Below, one piece after another: positions 1-8,618 of a stretch of 64,000 nucleotides of DNA (its first letter is position 1; every line of letters starts with the position of its first letter). A program made the position numbers and the translations under genes. The stretch is from NCBI RefSeq assembly GCF_902833145.1, contig NZ_CADFEN010000002.1, positions 496,001 to 560,000 on the forward strand, written 5' to 3'. Below the pieces are notes generated by a model that did not search any database, was not told the origin of the DNA, and saw only the letters and a program-made list of their open reading frames with translations. Source of the stretch: Burkholderia sp. BCC0506. Its GTDB lineage: Bacteria > Pseudomonadota > Gammaproteobacteria > Burkholderiales > Burkholderiaceae.

Positions 1-69
1 GCGCTGACGCTGTTCGCGGGCGCCGCGCTCGCGGCCGGACAGCGGGCGCTGCGCGGCACGTCCGCGTAG
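1..69 (+). CDS. 3' end of an unidentified gene
   Basis: Only the last 22 codons lie in the window, ending at TAG 67-69. The residues (ALTLFAGAALAAGQRALRG...) are hydrophobic and then basic, which would suit the last membrane helix and cytoplasmic tail of a transporter. That is inference and no family can be assigned from so little sequence. The response-regulator remnant that follows is in the same reading frame, directly after the stop. Confidence 0.4.
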   Translation, partial: ALTLFAGAALAAGQRALRGTSA

Positions 70-481
70 TCGCGCGACCGTCACCGCACGCAGGCGGTGC
101 GCGACGCTGCCGGTATCTTCGTCAGCGGGCACGGCGACATTCCGATGTCGCTGCGTGCGCTGCAGAACGGCGCGATCGATTTCGTCGAGAAGCCGTACAA
201 CTCGCAGCAGATGCTCGAGCGCGTGCAGCGTGCGCTGCGGCTCGCGCAGCAGCGGCATGCGGTGAGCCAGCGCCGCCGCGAGCTGCGCCAGCGGCTCGAC
301 GCGCTGACCGCGCGCGAGAAGGAAGTGCTGCGCGGCGTCGTGGACGGCAAGGGCAGCAAGCAGATCGCGTCGGACCTGTCGATCGACGTGCATCGCGCGA
401 GCATCAAGGAGAAGCTCGGCTCGACGTCGATCGCCGCGCTGGTGCGCGACGTGATGGTCGTGTGGGGAGGAGGCGCGATAG
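70..481 (+). pseudogene. decayed FixJ/TtrR-type response regulator
   Basis: The translation keeps the second half of a receiver domain (IFVSGHGDIPMSLRALQNGA, then DFVEKPY with the conserved Lys-Pro), a linker helix and a LuxR-type helix-turn-helix beginning LTAREKEVLRGVVDGKGSKQ. The N-terminal half, with the acidic pocket and the phosphoacceptor Asp, is missing. The recognition region reads SIDVHRASIKEKLG, about six residues shorter than the usual SISxKTVxVHRxxxKEKL form, so there also seems to be an internal in-frame deletion. The original frame runs on without a natural stop; a TAG in another frame lies at 479-481. No partner histidine kinase is nearby. I read it as a remnant, not a working regulator. 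Confidence 0.7.
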
Positions 482-636
482 CCGTAGCTATTGCAACGAC
501 GAACGACGCCGCCATGCGGGCGGAAAGGCACGTTCCCCCCGTTTGGAAAATTCATTCGTGGGGCCGGCGCAAGCCCGTTATTAGCGTGAACAGACCCTGG
601 TGTTGTCGGCCCGCCGCTCCCCGGTCAAATCCGCAG

Positions 637-660
637 AAAAAGGGGAGTGTCATCACTCCC
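637..660 (-). terminator. rho-independent terminator of the LysR gene
   Basis: A 7-bp perfect stem GGGAGTG/CACTCCC with a 4-base loop (643-660) is followed, read on the minus strand, by five T (A tract at 637-641). The LysR stop codon at 653-655 lies inside the hairpin. Confidence 0.75.
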
Positions 661-1570
661 GCAAATGATGGTCGGCGCGCGAGGCGGCGCTTTCCTGCAG
701 CAGCGCGATCATCCGCTGCGCGAGCGGTGGCACGTATGCGCCCGCGCGATGCATCGCGCCGACGCGGCGGTCCAGCTCGAGTTCGCCGGCCCGCAGGTCG
801 AGCGCGCGCAGTCCGGACACTTGGCCGAGCGCGTCGGCGCCGCCGACGCACAGCAGCGACGTGCCGCGCAGCAACTGCAGCAGCGACGTGTTGCCGAAAT
901 CGGTCTCGACGCGCAGGCGCGGCGCCGGCAGCCCGCGCGCGCGGAACGCGTCGTCGATCCGGTGCCGCACCGGGATCGTCGTTTCCGGCAGCAGCCATTC
1001 CTGGTCGGCGAGATCCGCGAGCGTGAGCGCGCGCTTGCGCTGCAGCGGGTGGGCGGCGTCGGCGAGCACCGTGAGCCGGTCGTCGAACAGCACGATGGTG
1101 TCGAGCGCGAGGTCCGGCTGCTGCGGCTCGGGCGCCACGACCAGGTCGAGCTCGCCGGCCGCGAGCAGGTCGAGCAGCTCGCGGGCGAGCCGGCAGCGCA
1201 GCCGCAGCCGCGCGGCCGGCCGCTCGCGGATCAGTTGCCGGCACGCACCGAGCACGAACGCGTTCGGCACGGTCGGCGAGTAGCCGACCCGCACGACGCC
1301 CTGTTCGCCGCCGCGGATCGCGCGCATCTCCTGCAGCGCATCGTCGAATTCGAGCGCGATCCGCTGCGCGCGGGCGACGAAGCGCGCGCCGGCCGGCGTC
1401 GACGTCATCCCGTTCGCGGTGCGCTCGAACAGCGTCACGCCGACCTGCGTCTCCAGCCGCTGCACGGCCTTGGTCAGCGCGGGCTGCGACAGCCCCAGCG
1501 CGTCGGCGGCCTTGCCGATGCTGCCGTGCCGCTCCACGGCCAGCAGGTATTCCAGATCGCGGGTATCCAT
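653..1570 (-). CDS. LysR-family transcriptional regulator
   Basis: 305 residues, normal for the family. The N-terminal winged helix-turn-helix is clear (DLEYLLAVERHGSIGKAADA, then LSQPALTKAVQRLE, residues 1-60), followed by a substrate-binding-type effector domain from about residue 90. It is transcribed away from the acyl-CoA ligase cluster with about 100 bp between the two starts, the usual arrangement for a LysR activator controlling its divergent operon and itself. The inducer is probably the acid degraded by that cluster or its CoA ester; this is inferred from position. A terminator hairpin overlaps its stop codon. Confidence 0.93.
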   Translation of the reverse strand: MDTRDLEYLLAVERHGSIGKAADALGLSQPALTKAVQRLETQVGVTLFERTANGMTSTPAGARFVARAQRIALEFDDALQEMRAIRGGEQGVVRVGYSPTVPNAFVLGACRQLIRERPAARLRLRCRLARELLDLLAAGELDLVVAPEPQQPDLALDTIVLFDDRLTVLADAAHPLQRKRALTLADLADQEWLLPETTIPVRHRIDDAFRARGLPAPRLRVETDFGNTSLLQLLRGTSLLCVGGADALGQVSGLRALDLRAGELELDRRVGAMHRAGAYVPPLAQRMIALLQESAASRADHHLRE

Positions 1571-1670
1571 CAGGGATTCCTGTCGGTTATGACTTTATAT
1601 CCGGTAATGCATTGTGGTGATGCCTCGGCATCTTACAGACTGGCGGCACTGTTCGACCAGGAGAATCGTT
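1571..1670. promoter_or_regulatory. divergent LysR / acyl-CoA ligase control region
   Basis: This 100-bp divergent intergenic region contains an AT-rich imperfect palindrome around 1594-1605 (ATATCCGGTAAT), compatible with a LysR T-N11-A site. A Shine-Dalgarno GGAG at about 1660-1663 serves the TTG start at 1671. The operator assignment is inference from shape and position. Confidence 0.45.
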
Positions 1671-3224
1671 TTGAGCTTCGCCTACTTCCTGCGGCGCGCG
1701 GCCCGTTACTGGGGCAGCCAGCCCGCCGTGATCCACCGCGACCGCGCGGTCACGTATCGTCAGCTCGACGAACGTTCGACGCGCCTCGCGAACGCGCTGC
1801 GCGGCCTCGGCTTCGCGCGCGGCGAGCGCATCGCCGTGCAGGCGCGCAACTGCATCGAACTCGTCGAGATCGAGTGCGCGCTATACAAAGCCGGCCTCGT
1901 GAAGGCCGCGCTGAACCCGCGCTTCACGGCGGCCGAGGCCGCCGACGTCGTCGGCAACTGCACGCCCGTCGCGTTCATCGGCGGGCGCGGCTATACGGAC
2001 TACACGCCCGATTCGCCGGGCTTCGGCTCGGTCGAGCGGTTCGTGTCGCTCGACGGCGCGGCCACCGGCTATCTCGACTACGAAACGCTGCTCGCGAAGG
2101 GCAGCGATACGGCGCTCGACTACGTGCCGGCGGCCGACGACCTCGCGGTGCTGCACTTCTCGTCGGGCTCGACCGGGCGCATCAAGGCCGCGATGCAGAG
2201 CTACGGCAACCGGCTCGCGTCGCTGCGCAAGATCGTGCTCGGAATGGACCGTCCCGCGCAGCCCGGCGACCGGCTTGCGCTGATCGGACCGATCACGCAC
2301 GCGTCGGGGATGCTGATGCAGCCGTACCTGTTCTGCGGCGCGACGCTGGTGCTGTTCGATGCGTTCGAGCCCGCGCAATTCCTCGCCGAAGTCGCGCGCC
2401 AGCGCATCACGCACACCTTCATGGTGCCGGCGATGGTCAACATGCTGCTGAACACGCCGGCGCTCGCGCAGGCCGACCTGCGCAGCCTGAAGGTGCTCGG
2501 CTACGGCGCCGCGCCGATGGCGCCCGCGCGCATCGAGGAAGCGTGGGCGCGCATCGGCCCCGTGCTGTCGCAAGGCTATGGCGCGAGCGAATCGACGTCG
2601 GGCGTCACGCGGCTTGGGATCGCCGATCACGCGCATGCGCTGCTGCACGACCGCGAGCGGCTCGCATCGTGCGGCCGGCCGCTCGGTGAAACGGAAGTGC
2701 GCGTGGTCGATGCGGACGGCCGCGAAGTCGAAGGCGATGCGATCGGCGAGATCGTGATCCGCGGCGCGGACGTGTTCCACGGCTACTGGAACGCGCCGGA
2801 GCTCACGCGCGAGGTGCTGATCGACGGCTGGCTGCACACCGGCGACCTCGCGCGCACCGATCGCGAAGGCTTCATCTACCTCGTCGACCGCAAGCACGAC
2901 ATGATCATTTCCGGCGGCTTCAACGTGTATCCGACCGAAGTCGAGGCGGCGCTGTACCGGCACGACGACGTGCTCGAAGCGTGCGTCGTCGGCGTGCCCG
3001 ACGACAAGTGGGGCGAGGCCGTGAAGGCCGTCGTCGTGCTGCGTTCGGGCCGCGGCGCGCAGGCGGCCGAGCTCGTCGCGCACTGCCGCGCGCAGCTCGC
3101 CGACTACAAGGCGCCGCGCTCCGTCGATTTCGTCGCGGAACTGCCGAAGAACGCGAGCGGAAAGGTCGCCCGCAAGCTCGTGCGCGAGCCGTACTGGCGC
3201 GGCGTCACGCGTCGCGTCAACTGA
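1671..3224 (+). CDS. acyl-CoA synthetase (AMP-forming ligase)
   Basis: 517 residues of the ANL adenylating family. Visible motifs are the P-loop FSSGSTGRIKAAMQ near residue 163, GYGASEST near 301, HTGDLA near 388, GGFNVYPTEVE just after, and the C-terminal NASGK lysine near 498. It should activate a carboxylic acid to its acyl-CoA through an acyl-AMP intermediate. I chose TTG 1671 because GGAG lies 7 bp upstream and the ANL N-terminus (SFAYFLRRAARYWGSQPAVI) begins there; an upstream ATG at 1614 would add 19 residues lying in the promoter region. It is the first gene of the cluster, and the following dehydrogenase and CoA-transferase would act on its product. Substrate unknown. Confidence 0.9.
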   Translation: MSFAYFLRRAARYWGSQPAVIHRDRAVTYRQLDERSTRLANALRGLGFARGERIAVQARNCIELVEIECALYKAGLVKAALNPRFTAAEAADVVGNCTPVAFIGGRGYTDYTPDSPGFGSVERFVSLDGAATGYLDYETLLAKGSDTALDYVPAADDLAVLHFSSGSTGRIKAAMQSYGNRLASLRKIVLGMDRPAQPGDRLALIGPITHASGMLMQPYLFCGATLVLFDAFEPAQFLAEVARQRITHTFMVPAMVNMLLNTPALAQADLRSLKVLGYGAAPMAPARIEEAWARIGPVLSQGYGASESTSGVTRLGIADHAHALLHDRERLASCGRPLGETEVRVVDADGREVEGDAIGEIVIRGADVFHGYWNAPELTREVLIDGWLHTGDLARTDREGFIYLVDRKHDMIISGGFNVYPTEVEAALYRHDDVLEACVVGVPDDKWGEAVKAVVVLRSGRGAQAAELVAHCRAQLADYKAPRSVDFVAELPKNASGKVARKLVREPYWRGVTRRVN

Positions 3225-3235
3225 AGGAGCCCGCC

Positions 3236-4423
3236 ATGTTCGATCATCTGCAACGCCCCGAATTCGTCGCGCTGCGCGCGGCCGTCCAGCGCTTCGTCGA
3301 CGACGAGCTGCGCCCGATCGAGCGCGAGCTGGGGCTCGACTCGGAAGACGTGTGGCCGCGCGACGTGCTGCGCCGCGTGTGGCGACGCTCGGCCGCGCTC
3401 GGTTTCTATACCGCGAGCCTGCCCGTCGAGATCGGCGGCCAGGGGCTGTCGATCGCCGAGGTGTGCGCACTGAAGGCCGACCTGGCCGCGTGCGGCGCGG
3501 CGCTCGCGCCGCACGTGCTCGGCGAACTCGGCGGGCCGCCGCGCATCGGCAACATGCTGAAGTACGCGACGCCCGCGCAGCTCGACCGCTATTTCAAGCC
3601 GGTGATGCGCGGCGAGAAATCGACGTGCTTCGCGCTGACCGAGCCGCATTCGGGCTCGGACGCGATGAGCATCCGCACGACGGCGGTCGACGACGGCGAT
3701 TCGCTCGTCATCAACGGCACGAAGCACTACATCAGCGGTGCGCCGTTCGCCGATTTCGCGATCGTGATGTGCGTGACCGACGCGAACGCGACGCCGCCGC
3801 AGATCATGGCCGTGCTCGTCGATCTCGATCTGCCGGGCGTGAGCGTTCAGCACGAGTACGTGCCGATGTCGGGCCAGCACATCGACGCGGACATCCGCTT
3901 CGTCGACGTGCGCGTGCCGCGCGAGAACGTGTTCGGCGGCGTCGGCAACGGATTCAAGCTCGGCATGTCGCGTATCAGCGTGAACCGGCTGTTGCACTGC
4001 CCGACGATGCTCGGCCTCGCGATGTCCGCGTACCGGGCGGCGCTCGACTATGCACGCACGCGCCAGCAGTTCGGCGGCCCGATCGCGCGCTTCCAGGCGA
4101 TCCAGCACATGCTTGCCGACATGGCCGCCGCGCTGTGGGCGTGCGAGAGCATGATTGCGCACACCGCCGCGCTCGCCGACGCGGGCGCGGACCTGCGAAT
4201 GATGTCGTCCGCGTGCAAGCTGTACGTGTCGGAGCGCTGCTTCGAGATCGCGGACAAGGCCGTGCAGATCCACGGCAACGTCGGCGTGACGCGCGGTCAT
4301 CCGGTCGAGCAGACGTTCCGCAAGCTGCGGATGTTCCGCATCCTGACCGGCACGAGCGAGATCCAGCGCAACGCGATCGCGAAGGCGATTCTCGAACCGG
4401 CCCGCGCGGGGCGCGACGCATGA
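3236..4423 (+). CDS. acyl-CoA dehydrogenase family protein
   Basis: 395 residues, typical length. It has the FAD-binding ALTEPHSGSDA motif near residue 131, TRQQFG...FQAIQ, IHGNVGVTRGHPVEQ, and the C-terminal GTSEIQRN. ATG 3236 follows AAGGAG by 7 bp, 11 bp after the ligase stop. By alignment from memory, both usual positions of the catalytic glutamate look non-acidic: the residue before GTSEIQ (MCAD 376) is Thr, and the residue before RLL in helix G (isovaleryl-CoA dehydrogenase 254) is Asn. The true base, or an activity other than plain alpha,beta-dehydrogenation, is therefore open. Its stop overlaps the next start (ATGA), so the two are translationally coupled. Confidence 0.88.
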   Translation: MFDHLQRPEFVALRAAVQRFVDDELRPIERELGLDSEDVWPRDVLRRVWRRSAALGFYTASLPVEIGGQGLSIAEVCALKADLAACGAALAPHVLGELGGPPRIGNMLKYATPAQLDRYFKPVMRGEKSTCFALTEPHSGSDAMSIRTTAVDDGDSLVINGTKHYISGAPFADFAIVMCVTDANATPPQIMAVLVDLDLPGVSVQHEYVPMSGQHIDADIRFVDVRVPRENVFGGVGNGFKLGMSRISVNRLLHCPTMLGLAMSAYRAALDYARTRQQFGGPIARFQAIQHMLADMAAALWACESMIAHTAALADAGADLRMMSSACKLYVSERCFEIADKAVQIHGNVGVTRGHPVEQTFRKLRMFRILTGTSEIQRNAIAKAILEPARAGRDA

Positions 4424-5562
4424 CGGCCCGCGGCGCGCACGACGCGTGGCCCGCAGGCGACGACCACGCCCCCGCGTGGTCGTGCCTGCGCGGCGTGCGC
4501 ATCGTCGATGCCGGCCAGTTGCTGCCCGGCCCGCACGCGTGCGCGCTGCTGCGCCAGCTCGGCGCCGACGTGATCAAGGTCGAGCCGCCGGGCGGCGACG
4601 CGTTGCGGCAGTTCGGCGCCGACACGTTCGCGCAGTTCAACCGCGGCAAGCGCTCGGTCGTGCTCGACCTGAAGACGCCGGACGGGCGCGCGCGCTTTCT
4701 CGATCTCGTGCGCGACGCCGACGCGGTGGTCGAAGGCAACCGGCCCGGCGTGATGGCGCGGCTCGGGCTCGACTACGCGACGCTCGCCCGCACGAATCCG
4801 CGCATCGTGCTGTGCTCGATCACCGGCTACGGGCAGGACGGCCCGTATGCGAACCGCCCCGGCCACGACCTGAATTTTCTCGCCGAGGCCGGCTACTGGT
4901 CGGTGCCTGCGCAACTGCACGACACCGTCGCGCGTCCCCGCGTGCGGCTCGCCGACCATGCGGCCGCGATGCATGCCGCACTCGCGCTGGCCGTCGCCGT
5001 GATGAGCGCGCGTGCGAATGGGGTCGGCCAGCACCTCGACGTATCGATCCACGACGCGATCTTCGCGTGGACCGCGCCGGCCGCGTGGGCGCTGCACACC
5101 GGTCGCGATACACCCGACACCGCGCGCTGGGTGATGCCCGACAACGATCTGTTCGAAACCGCCGACGGCCGGCACATCGTGCTCGCGACGCTCGAGGACA
5201 AGTTCTGGGCCGTGTTCGCCGATGCGCTCGGCGATGCCTGCCCGGCGCTGCGCGAGCCGCGCTACGCGCAGCGCGCGGGCCGCCAGGAGCATCGGCATGC
5301 GCTCGGTGCGCAGTTGCGCGCGCTCTTCGCGACGCGCACGCAGGGCGACTGGATGCGCGTGCTCGGCGCGCTGGGACTGCCGGTGTCGCGCGTGCCCGAT
5401 GCCGGCGAGGTGTTCGACGATCCGCACGTGCGGGCTCGCGGCGTCGCGCGCGAGGTGGCGGCCGACCGCACGCTCGCGGTGCGCTTCCCGGTGAAGTTCT
5501 CGTTGGGTTTGCCGGACAGCGACGATCGCGTGCCGGCGCCCGGTGAGCCCGGCGGCGGATAG
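4420..5562 (+). CDS. CaiB/BaiF (family III) CoA-transferase
   Basis: 380 residues. The N-terminus GVRIVDAGQLLPGPHACALL, the LGADVIKVEPPGGD segment, and TGYGQDGPYANRPGHDLNFLA are all hallmarks of the formyl-CoA transferase / alpha-methylacyl-CoA racemase family; the Asp in PGHDLN is the expected catalytic aspartate. ATG 4420 overlaps the preceding stop. Beside a ligase and a dehydrogenase it most likely moves CoA between acids, or racemises a 2-methyl-branched acyl-CoA. Sequence alone does not separate those two roles. Confidence 0.9.
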   Translation: MTARGAHDAWPAGDDHAPAWSCLRGVRIVDAGQLLPGPHACALLRQLGADVIKVEPPGGDALRQFGADTFAQFNRGKRSVVLDLKTPDGRARFLDLVRDADAVVEGNRPGVMARLGLDYATLARTNPRIVLCSITGYGQDGPYANRPGHDLNFLAEAGYWSVPAQLHDTVARPRVRLADHAAAMHAALALAVAVMSARANGVGQHLDVSIHDAIFAWTAPAAWALHTGRDTPDTARWVMPDNDLFETADGRHIVLATLEDKFWAVFADALGDACPALREPRYAQRAGRQEHRHALGAQLRALFATRTQGDWMRVLGALGLPVSRVPDAGEVFDDPHVRARGVAREVAADRTLAVRFPVKFSLGLPDSDDRVPAPGEPGGG

Positions 5563-5606
5563 CACGACGCCGCCGACCGACCACGATAAGGAAACAGGAG
5601 ACAGCC

Positions 5607-6905
5607 ATGACGAATGGTGCGCAGTACCGCCCCGGACGGGCGTGGTCCATCGCGACGATGCTCGCGCTGATGATGCTGGTGAATTTTCTCGACAAGGTCG
5701 TGCTCGGCCTCGTGTCGGTGCCGATGATGCGCGACCTGCATCTGAGCCCGACGCAGTTCGGCGTGATCGGCGGCAGCCTCAACTGGCTGTTCGCGGTCGC
5801 GGCCGTCGCAGGCGGCATCGCCGCGAACCGCTGGCCCGCGAAATGGCTGCTGTTCGCGATGGCCGCCGCGTGGGCGCTGCTGCAACTGCCGATGCTGGTG
5901 GCCGGCTCGATCTGGGTCGTCGTCGCGTGCCGCGTGCTGCTCGGCATCGGCGAAGGCCCTGCGTCGCCGGTCGCGACGCACGCGATCTACAAGTGGTTTC
6001 CCGATACGCGGCGCAACCTGCCCGTCGCGCTGCTGCACCAGGGCAGCGCGCTCGGCCTGCTGATCGCGGGGCTGTCGATTCCGGTCATCACGACGCACTG
6101 GGGCTGGCGCGCGAACTTCGCGGTGCTCGCGCTGCTCGGGGCCGTGTGGTGTATCGCGTGGGCGGTGTTCGGCGAGGAGGGCACGCTGGCGCGGGCGCCG
6201 CGCGCGACGGGCGGCGAGCGGGTGCCGTACGGGCGGCTGCTGACCGACCGCACGGTGCTCGGCAACTTCCTCGGCCATTTCGCGGCGAACTGGATTCTCG
6301 CGATGACGCTCACGTGGATGCCGACCTACCTGCAGCTCGGGCTCGGCTTCGGGCCGCACGCGGCCGGCCGCATGTTCGCGCTGTTCGTCGCGGTCACGTC
6401 GCCACTCAGTCTCGCGCTCGCGTGGCTGTCGCAAGCGCTGCTCGCGCGCGGCATGCCGTCGCGGCATGGCCGCGGCACCTTCATCGCGGTCACGCTGGCG
6501 ATCGCCGGCGCGATGCTCGCCATGCTGCCGCTGCCCGAAGTGCCGCGCGCGGCGAAGCTCGTGCTGCTGACGCTCGGCAGCGGCCTGACGCTGACCATGT
6601 ACTCGATCGGCCCCGCGATGCTCGCCGAAGTGACGCCCGATGCGCAGCGCGGCGGCGTGCTCGCGCTCAGCAACGGCTTCGCGTCGCTCGCGGGGCTCGG
6701 CGCGCCGGTCGTCACGGGAATGCTGATCGAAGGCGCGGGCGCATCGGTCGCGCACGGCTTCGAACAGGCGAGCCTCGTATGCGGCGTCGTGCTGATCGCA
6801 TGCGGCGTGCTCGGCGCGTGGTGCCTCGATCCGCAGCGCTCGCTGCGGCGTCTGGCGGGCGAACCGGCGCGCGCGACGCCGCCGGTCGGCGCGTGCGGCC
6901 ACTAG
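5607..6905 (+). CDS. MFS transporter, anion:cation symporter type
   Basis: 432 residues with about twelve hydrophobic segments. The N-terminal half has the NFLDKVVLGLVSVPMMRDLH region and RVLLGIGEGPASPVATHAIY, typical of the ACS group that takes up organic acids such as phthalate, glucarate and hydroxyphenylacetate. A good Shine-Dalgarno (CAGGAG) precedes the ATG, and the gene follows the CoA-transferase by 44 bp. It probably imports the acid activated by the upstream ligase. Confidence 0.9.
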   Translation: MTNGAQYRPGRAWSIATMLALMMLVNFLDKVVLGLVSVPMMRDLHLSPTQFGVIGGSLNWLFAVAAVAGGIAANRWPAKWLLFAMAAAWALLQLPMLVAGSIWVVVACRVLLGIGEGPASPVATHAIYKWFPDTRRNLPVALLHQGSALGLLIAGLSIPVITTHWGWRANFAVLALLGAVWCIAWAVFGEEGTLARAPRATGGERVPYGRLLTDRTVLGNFLGHFAANWILAMTLTWMPTYLQLGLGFGPHAAGRMFALFVAVTSPLSLALAWLSQALLARGMPSRHGRGTFIAVTLAIAGAMLAMLPLPEVPRAAKLVLLTLGSGLTLTMYSIGPAMLAEVTPDAQRGGVLALSNGFASLAGLGAPVVTGMLIEGAGASVAHGFEQASLVCGVVLIACGVLGAWCLDPQRSLRRLAGEPARATPPVGACGH

Positions 6906-7014
6906 CACGGCGCGACACATCGTTTTCGGCGTGCGGCCCGCTTGCCGGGCGGCGGCGCCTTTCGACGGCAGGCAGTACCACGATACGCCGCGCGATGACG
7001 CGGCAGGAGGAGAC

Positions 7015-8073
7015 ATGAAGAAGATGATCGCGGCGACGCTGGCTGGCGCGCTTTGCGCGAGCGTGCATGCGCAGTCGAGCGTCACGCTGTTCGGCCGGAT
7101 CGGCGGCGGCGTGCGGTGGGTCAACGGGCTGCCGGGCGGCAGCCAGATCGGCTTCAACAACAACATCATCGCGGGCAACGAGTTCGGTATTCGCGGCAAG
7201 GAGGATCTCGGCGGCGGGCTGAGGGCGCTGTTCGTGCTCGACGGCGCATTCAACAGCGGCACCGGCGCGCTGAAGATGTCCGGCACGCTGTTTTCGCAGG
7301 CGGCGTATGTCGGGCTCGCCGGCGATTTCGGCCGTCTGACCCTCGGCCGTCAGTTCAACGTCGCGGAGGATCTCGGCATCGCGCTCGATCCGCTCGGCGG
7401 GCGCGGGCAGTCGCTCGCGGTCGAGCCGGGTGTGCTGTTCGACGGCAACTTCTTCACGCTCGACTCGCGTTTCAACAACACGATCAAGTATCTCGGGCAG
7501 GTGGGCGGCCTGCGCTTCGGCGCGAACTATTCGCCGGGTGGTGTCGCCGGCAGCTCGCATGCGGGCACCAGCTATTCGACGGCCGCGATGTACACGTATT
7601 CGGACCTGATGGGCGGCGTGTCGTACGCGAAGACGTACAGCCCGGACGGCTCGCAGTCGGCGCAGACGATCCAGGCGGGCGGCACGCTGCAGCTCGGTCG
7701 CGCGCGCTTCTACCTGAGCTACGCGTCGCTGAACGTGCGCGCGAACAAGGCCGGCGCGCCGTCGCGACGCGACGACATCCCGTCGTTCGGCGTCGTCGTG
7801 CAGCCGCTGCCGTCGCTGCAGCTGAGCGCAGCCGCGTTCTACGACCGCGCGCGCAATCTCGGCAACGTGCGGGGCGCGGACGGCCACAAGCTGACAACCT
7901 ACGCGATCGCCGAGTACTTCCTGTCGAAGCGCACGGAGCTGTATGTCGAAATCGACCGCAACGGGATGACGGGCGCATACATGCGCGACCCGGCGACCAT
8001 CGCGGCGCTGAACCTGCGACGCGGCGCGAGCGCGACGACCGGCGTGTCGATCGGGTTGATGACGCAGTTCTGA
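7015..8073 (+). CDS. general-porin family outer membrane protein
   Basis: 352 residues. The signal peptide MKKMIAATLAGALCASVHAQ is followed by SSVTLFGRIGGGVRWVN, the first strand of a Burkholderia 16-stranded porin; KEDLGGGLRALF, GRLTLGRQ and the C-terminal phenylalanine (GLMTQF) match the Gram-negative porin family. AGGAGG lies just upstream of the ATG. Its place behind the MFS gene suggests outer-membrane entry of the same substrate. Confidence 0.93.
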   Translation: MKKMIAATLAGALCASVHAQSSVTLFGRIGGGVRWVNGLPGGSQIGFNNNIIAGNEFGIRGKEDLGGGLRALFVLDGAFNSGTGALKMSGTLFSQAAYVGLAGDFGRLTLGRQFNVAEDLGIALDPLGGRGQSLAVEPGVLFDGNFFTLDSRFNNTIKYLGQVGGLRFGANYSPGGVAGSSHAGTSYSTAAMYTYSDLMGGVSYAKTYSPDGSQSAQTIQAGGTLQLGRARFYLSYASLNVRANKAGAPSRRDDIPSFGVVVQPLPSLQLSAAAFYDRARNLGNVRGADGHKLTTYAIAEYFLSKRTELYVEIDRNGMTGAYMRDPATIAALNLRRGASATTGVSIGLMTQF

Positions 8074-8112
8074 GCTGTTCCCTTCACCGTTTTCAAGGAG
8101 CGTGATCCGATC

Positions 8113-8520
8113 ATGCGTACTTCATCCAGATGGGTCGCGGGGCTGCTGACGGCAGCGTGCTGGACCGTCGCCGCCCACGCGCAATCCGATGCCGCGAGTG
8201 TGGCGGCTGCGTCGTCGTCGATTCCGGCGGCGCAGGAAGCCGCACAAGCACCCGCGGCATCACCGGCGTCGGCCGGCGTGCCGCCCGCGCAGCGCAACGC
8301 GGCCGACCGCAAGCTGAAGCGCCGCGTCAGCACCGCGCTTGCCCGCACGAAAAACTTGAACGCGACACGCATCCTGGTGCGGGTGCGCGACGGCGGCGTG
8401 ACGCTCGCCGGCTCGGTCACCGATACGGGCCAGGTGAATCTCGCGGCGGCGGTCGCGCGGCGCGTCGACGGCGTGACGTCGGTGTCGAACCAGTTGCGCA
8501 TCGACGGCCAGCAGCCGTGA
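8113..8520 (+). CDS. secreted BON-domain protein
   Basis: 135 residues with an N-terminal signal peptide (MRTSSRWVAGLLTAACWTVAAHAQ), an Ala/Pro-rich linker, and a C-terminal BON domain (residues about 65-133: LKRRVSTALAR..., VRVRDGGVTLAGSVTDTGQ, VDGVTSVSNQLRI). BON proteins usually sit in the periplasm or outer membrane and bind phospholipid. AAGGAG precedes the ATG, and it lies 39 bp behind the porin gene, so it is likely the last gene of that transcript. Confidence 0.88.
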   Translation: MRTSSRWVAGLLTAACWTVAAHAQSDAASVAAASSSIPAAQEAAQAPAASPASAGVPPAQRNAADRKLKRRVSTALARTKNLNATRILVRVRDGGVTLAGSVTDTGQVNLAAAVARRVDGVTSVSNQLRIDGQQP

Positions 8521-8618
8521 GGGTCGCGCGCGCTCGATGAGGGCTAAGCAACCCGGCCGCGCGCGGTCGCGGAGAAGCTGCCGTCACGCAACCGCGCGCA
8601 ACCGCGCGCCGTGCGCGC

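Noticed and set aside
97-1026. Single 309-residue plus-strand protein
   Set aside because: Only the first ~130 residues are response-regulator-like; the rest is a shadow of the LysR gene on the other strand.
647-2689. 680-residue plus-strand frame over the LysR gene and the ligase
   Set aside because: Shadow of both real genes in another frame; no motif.
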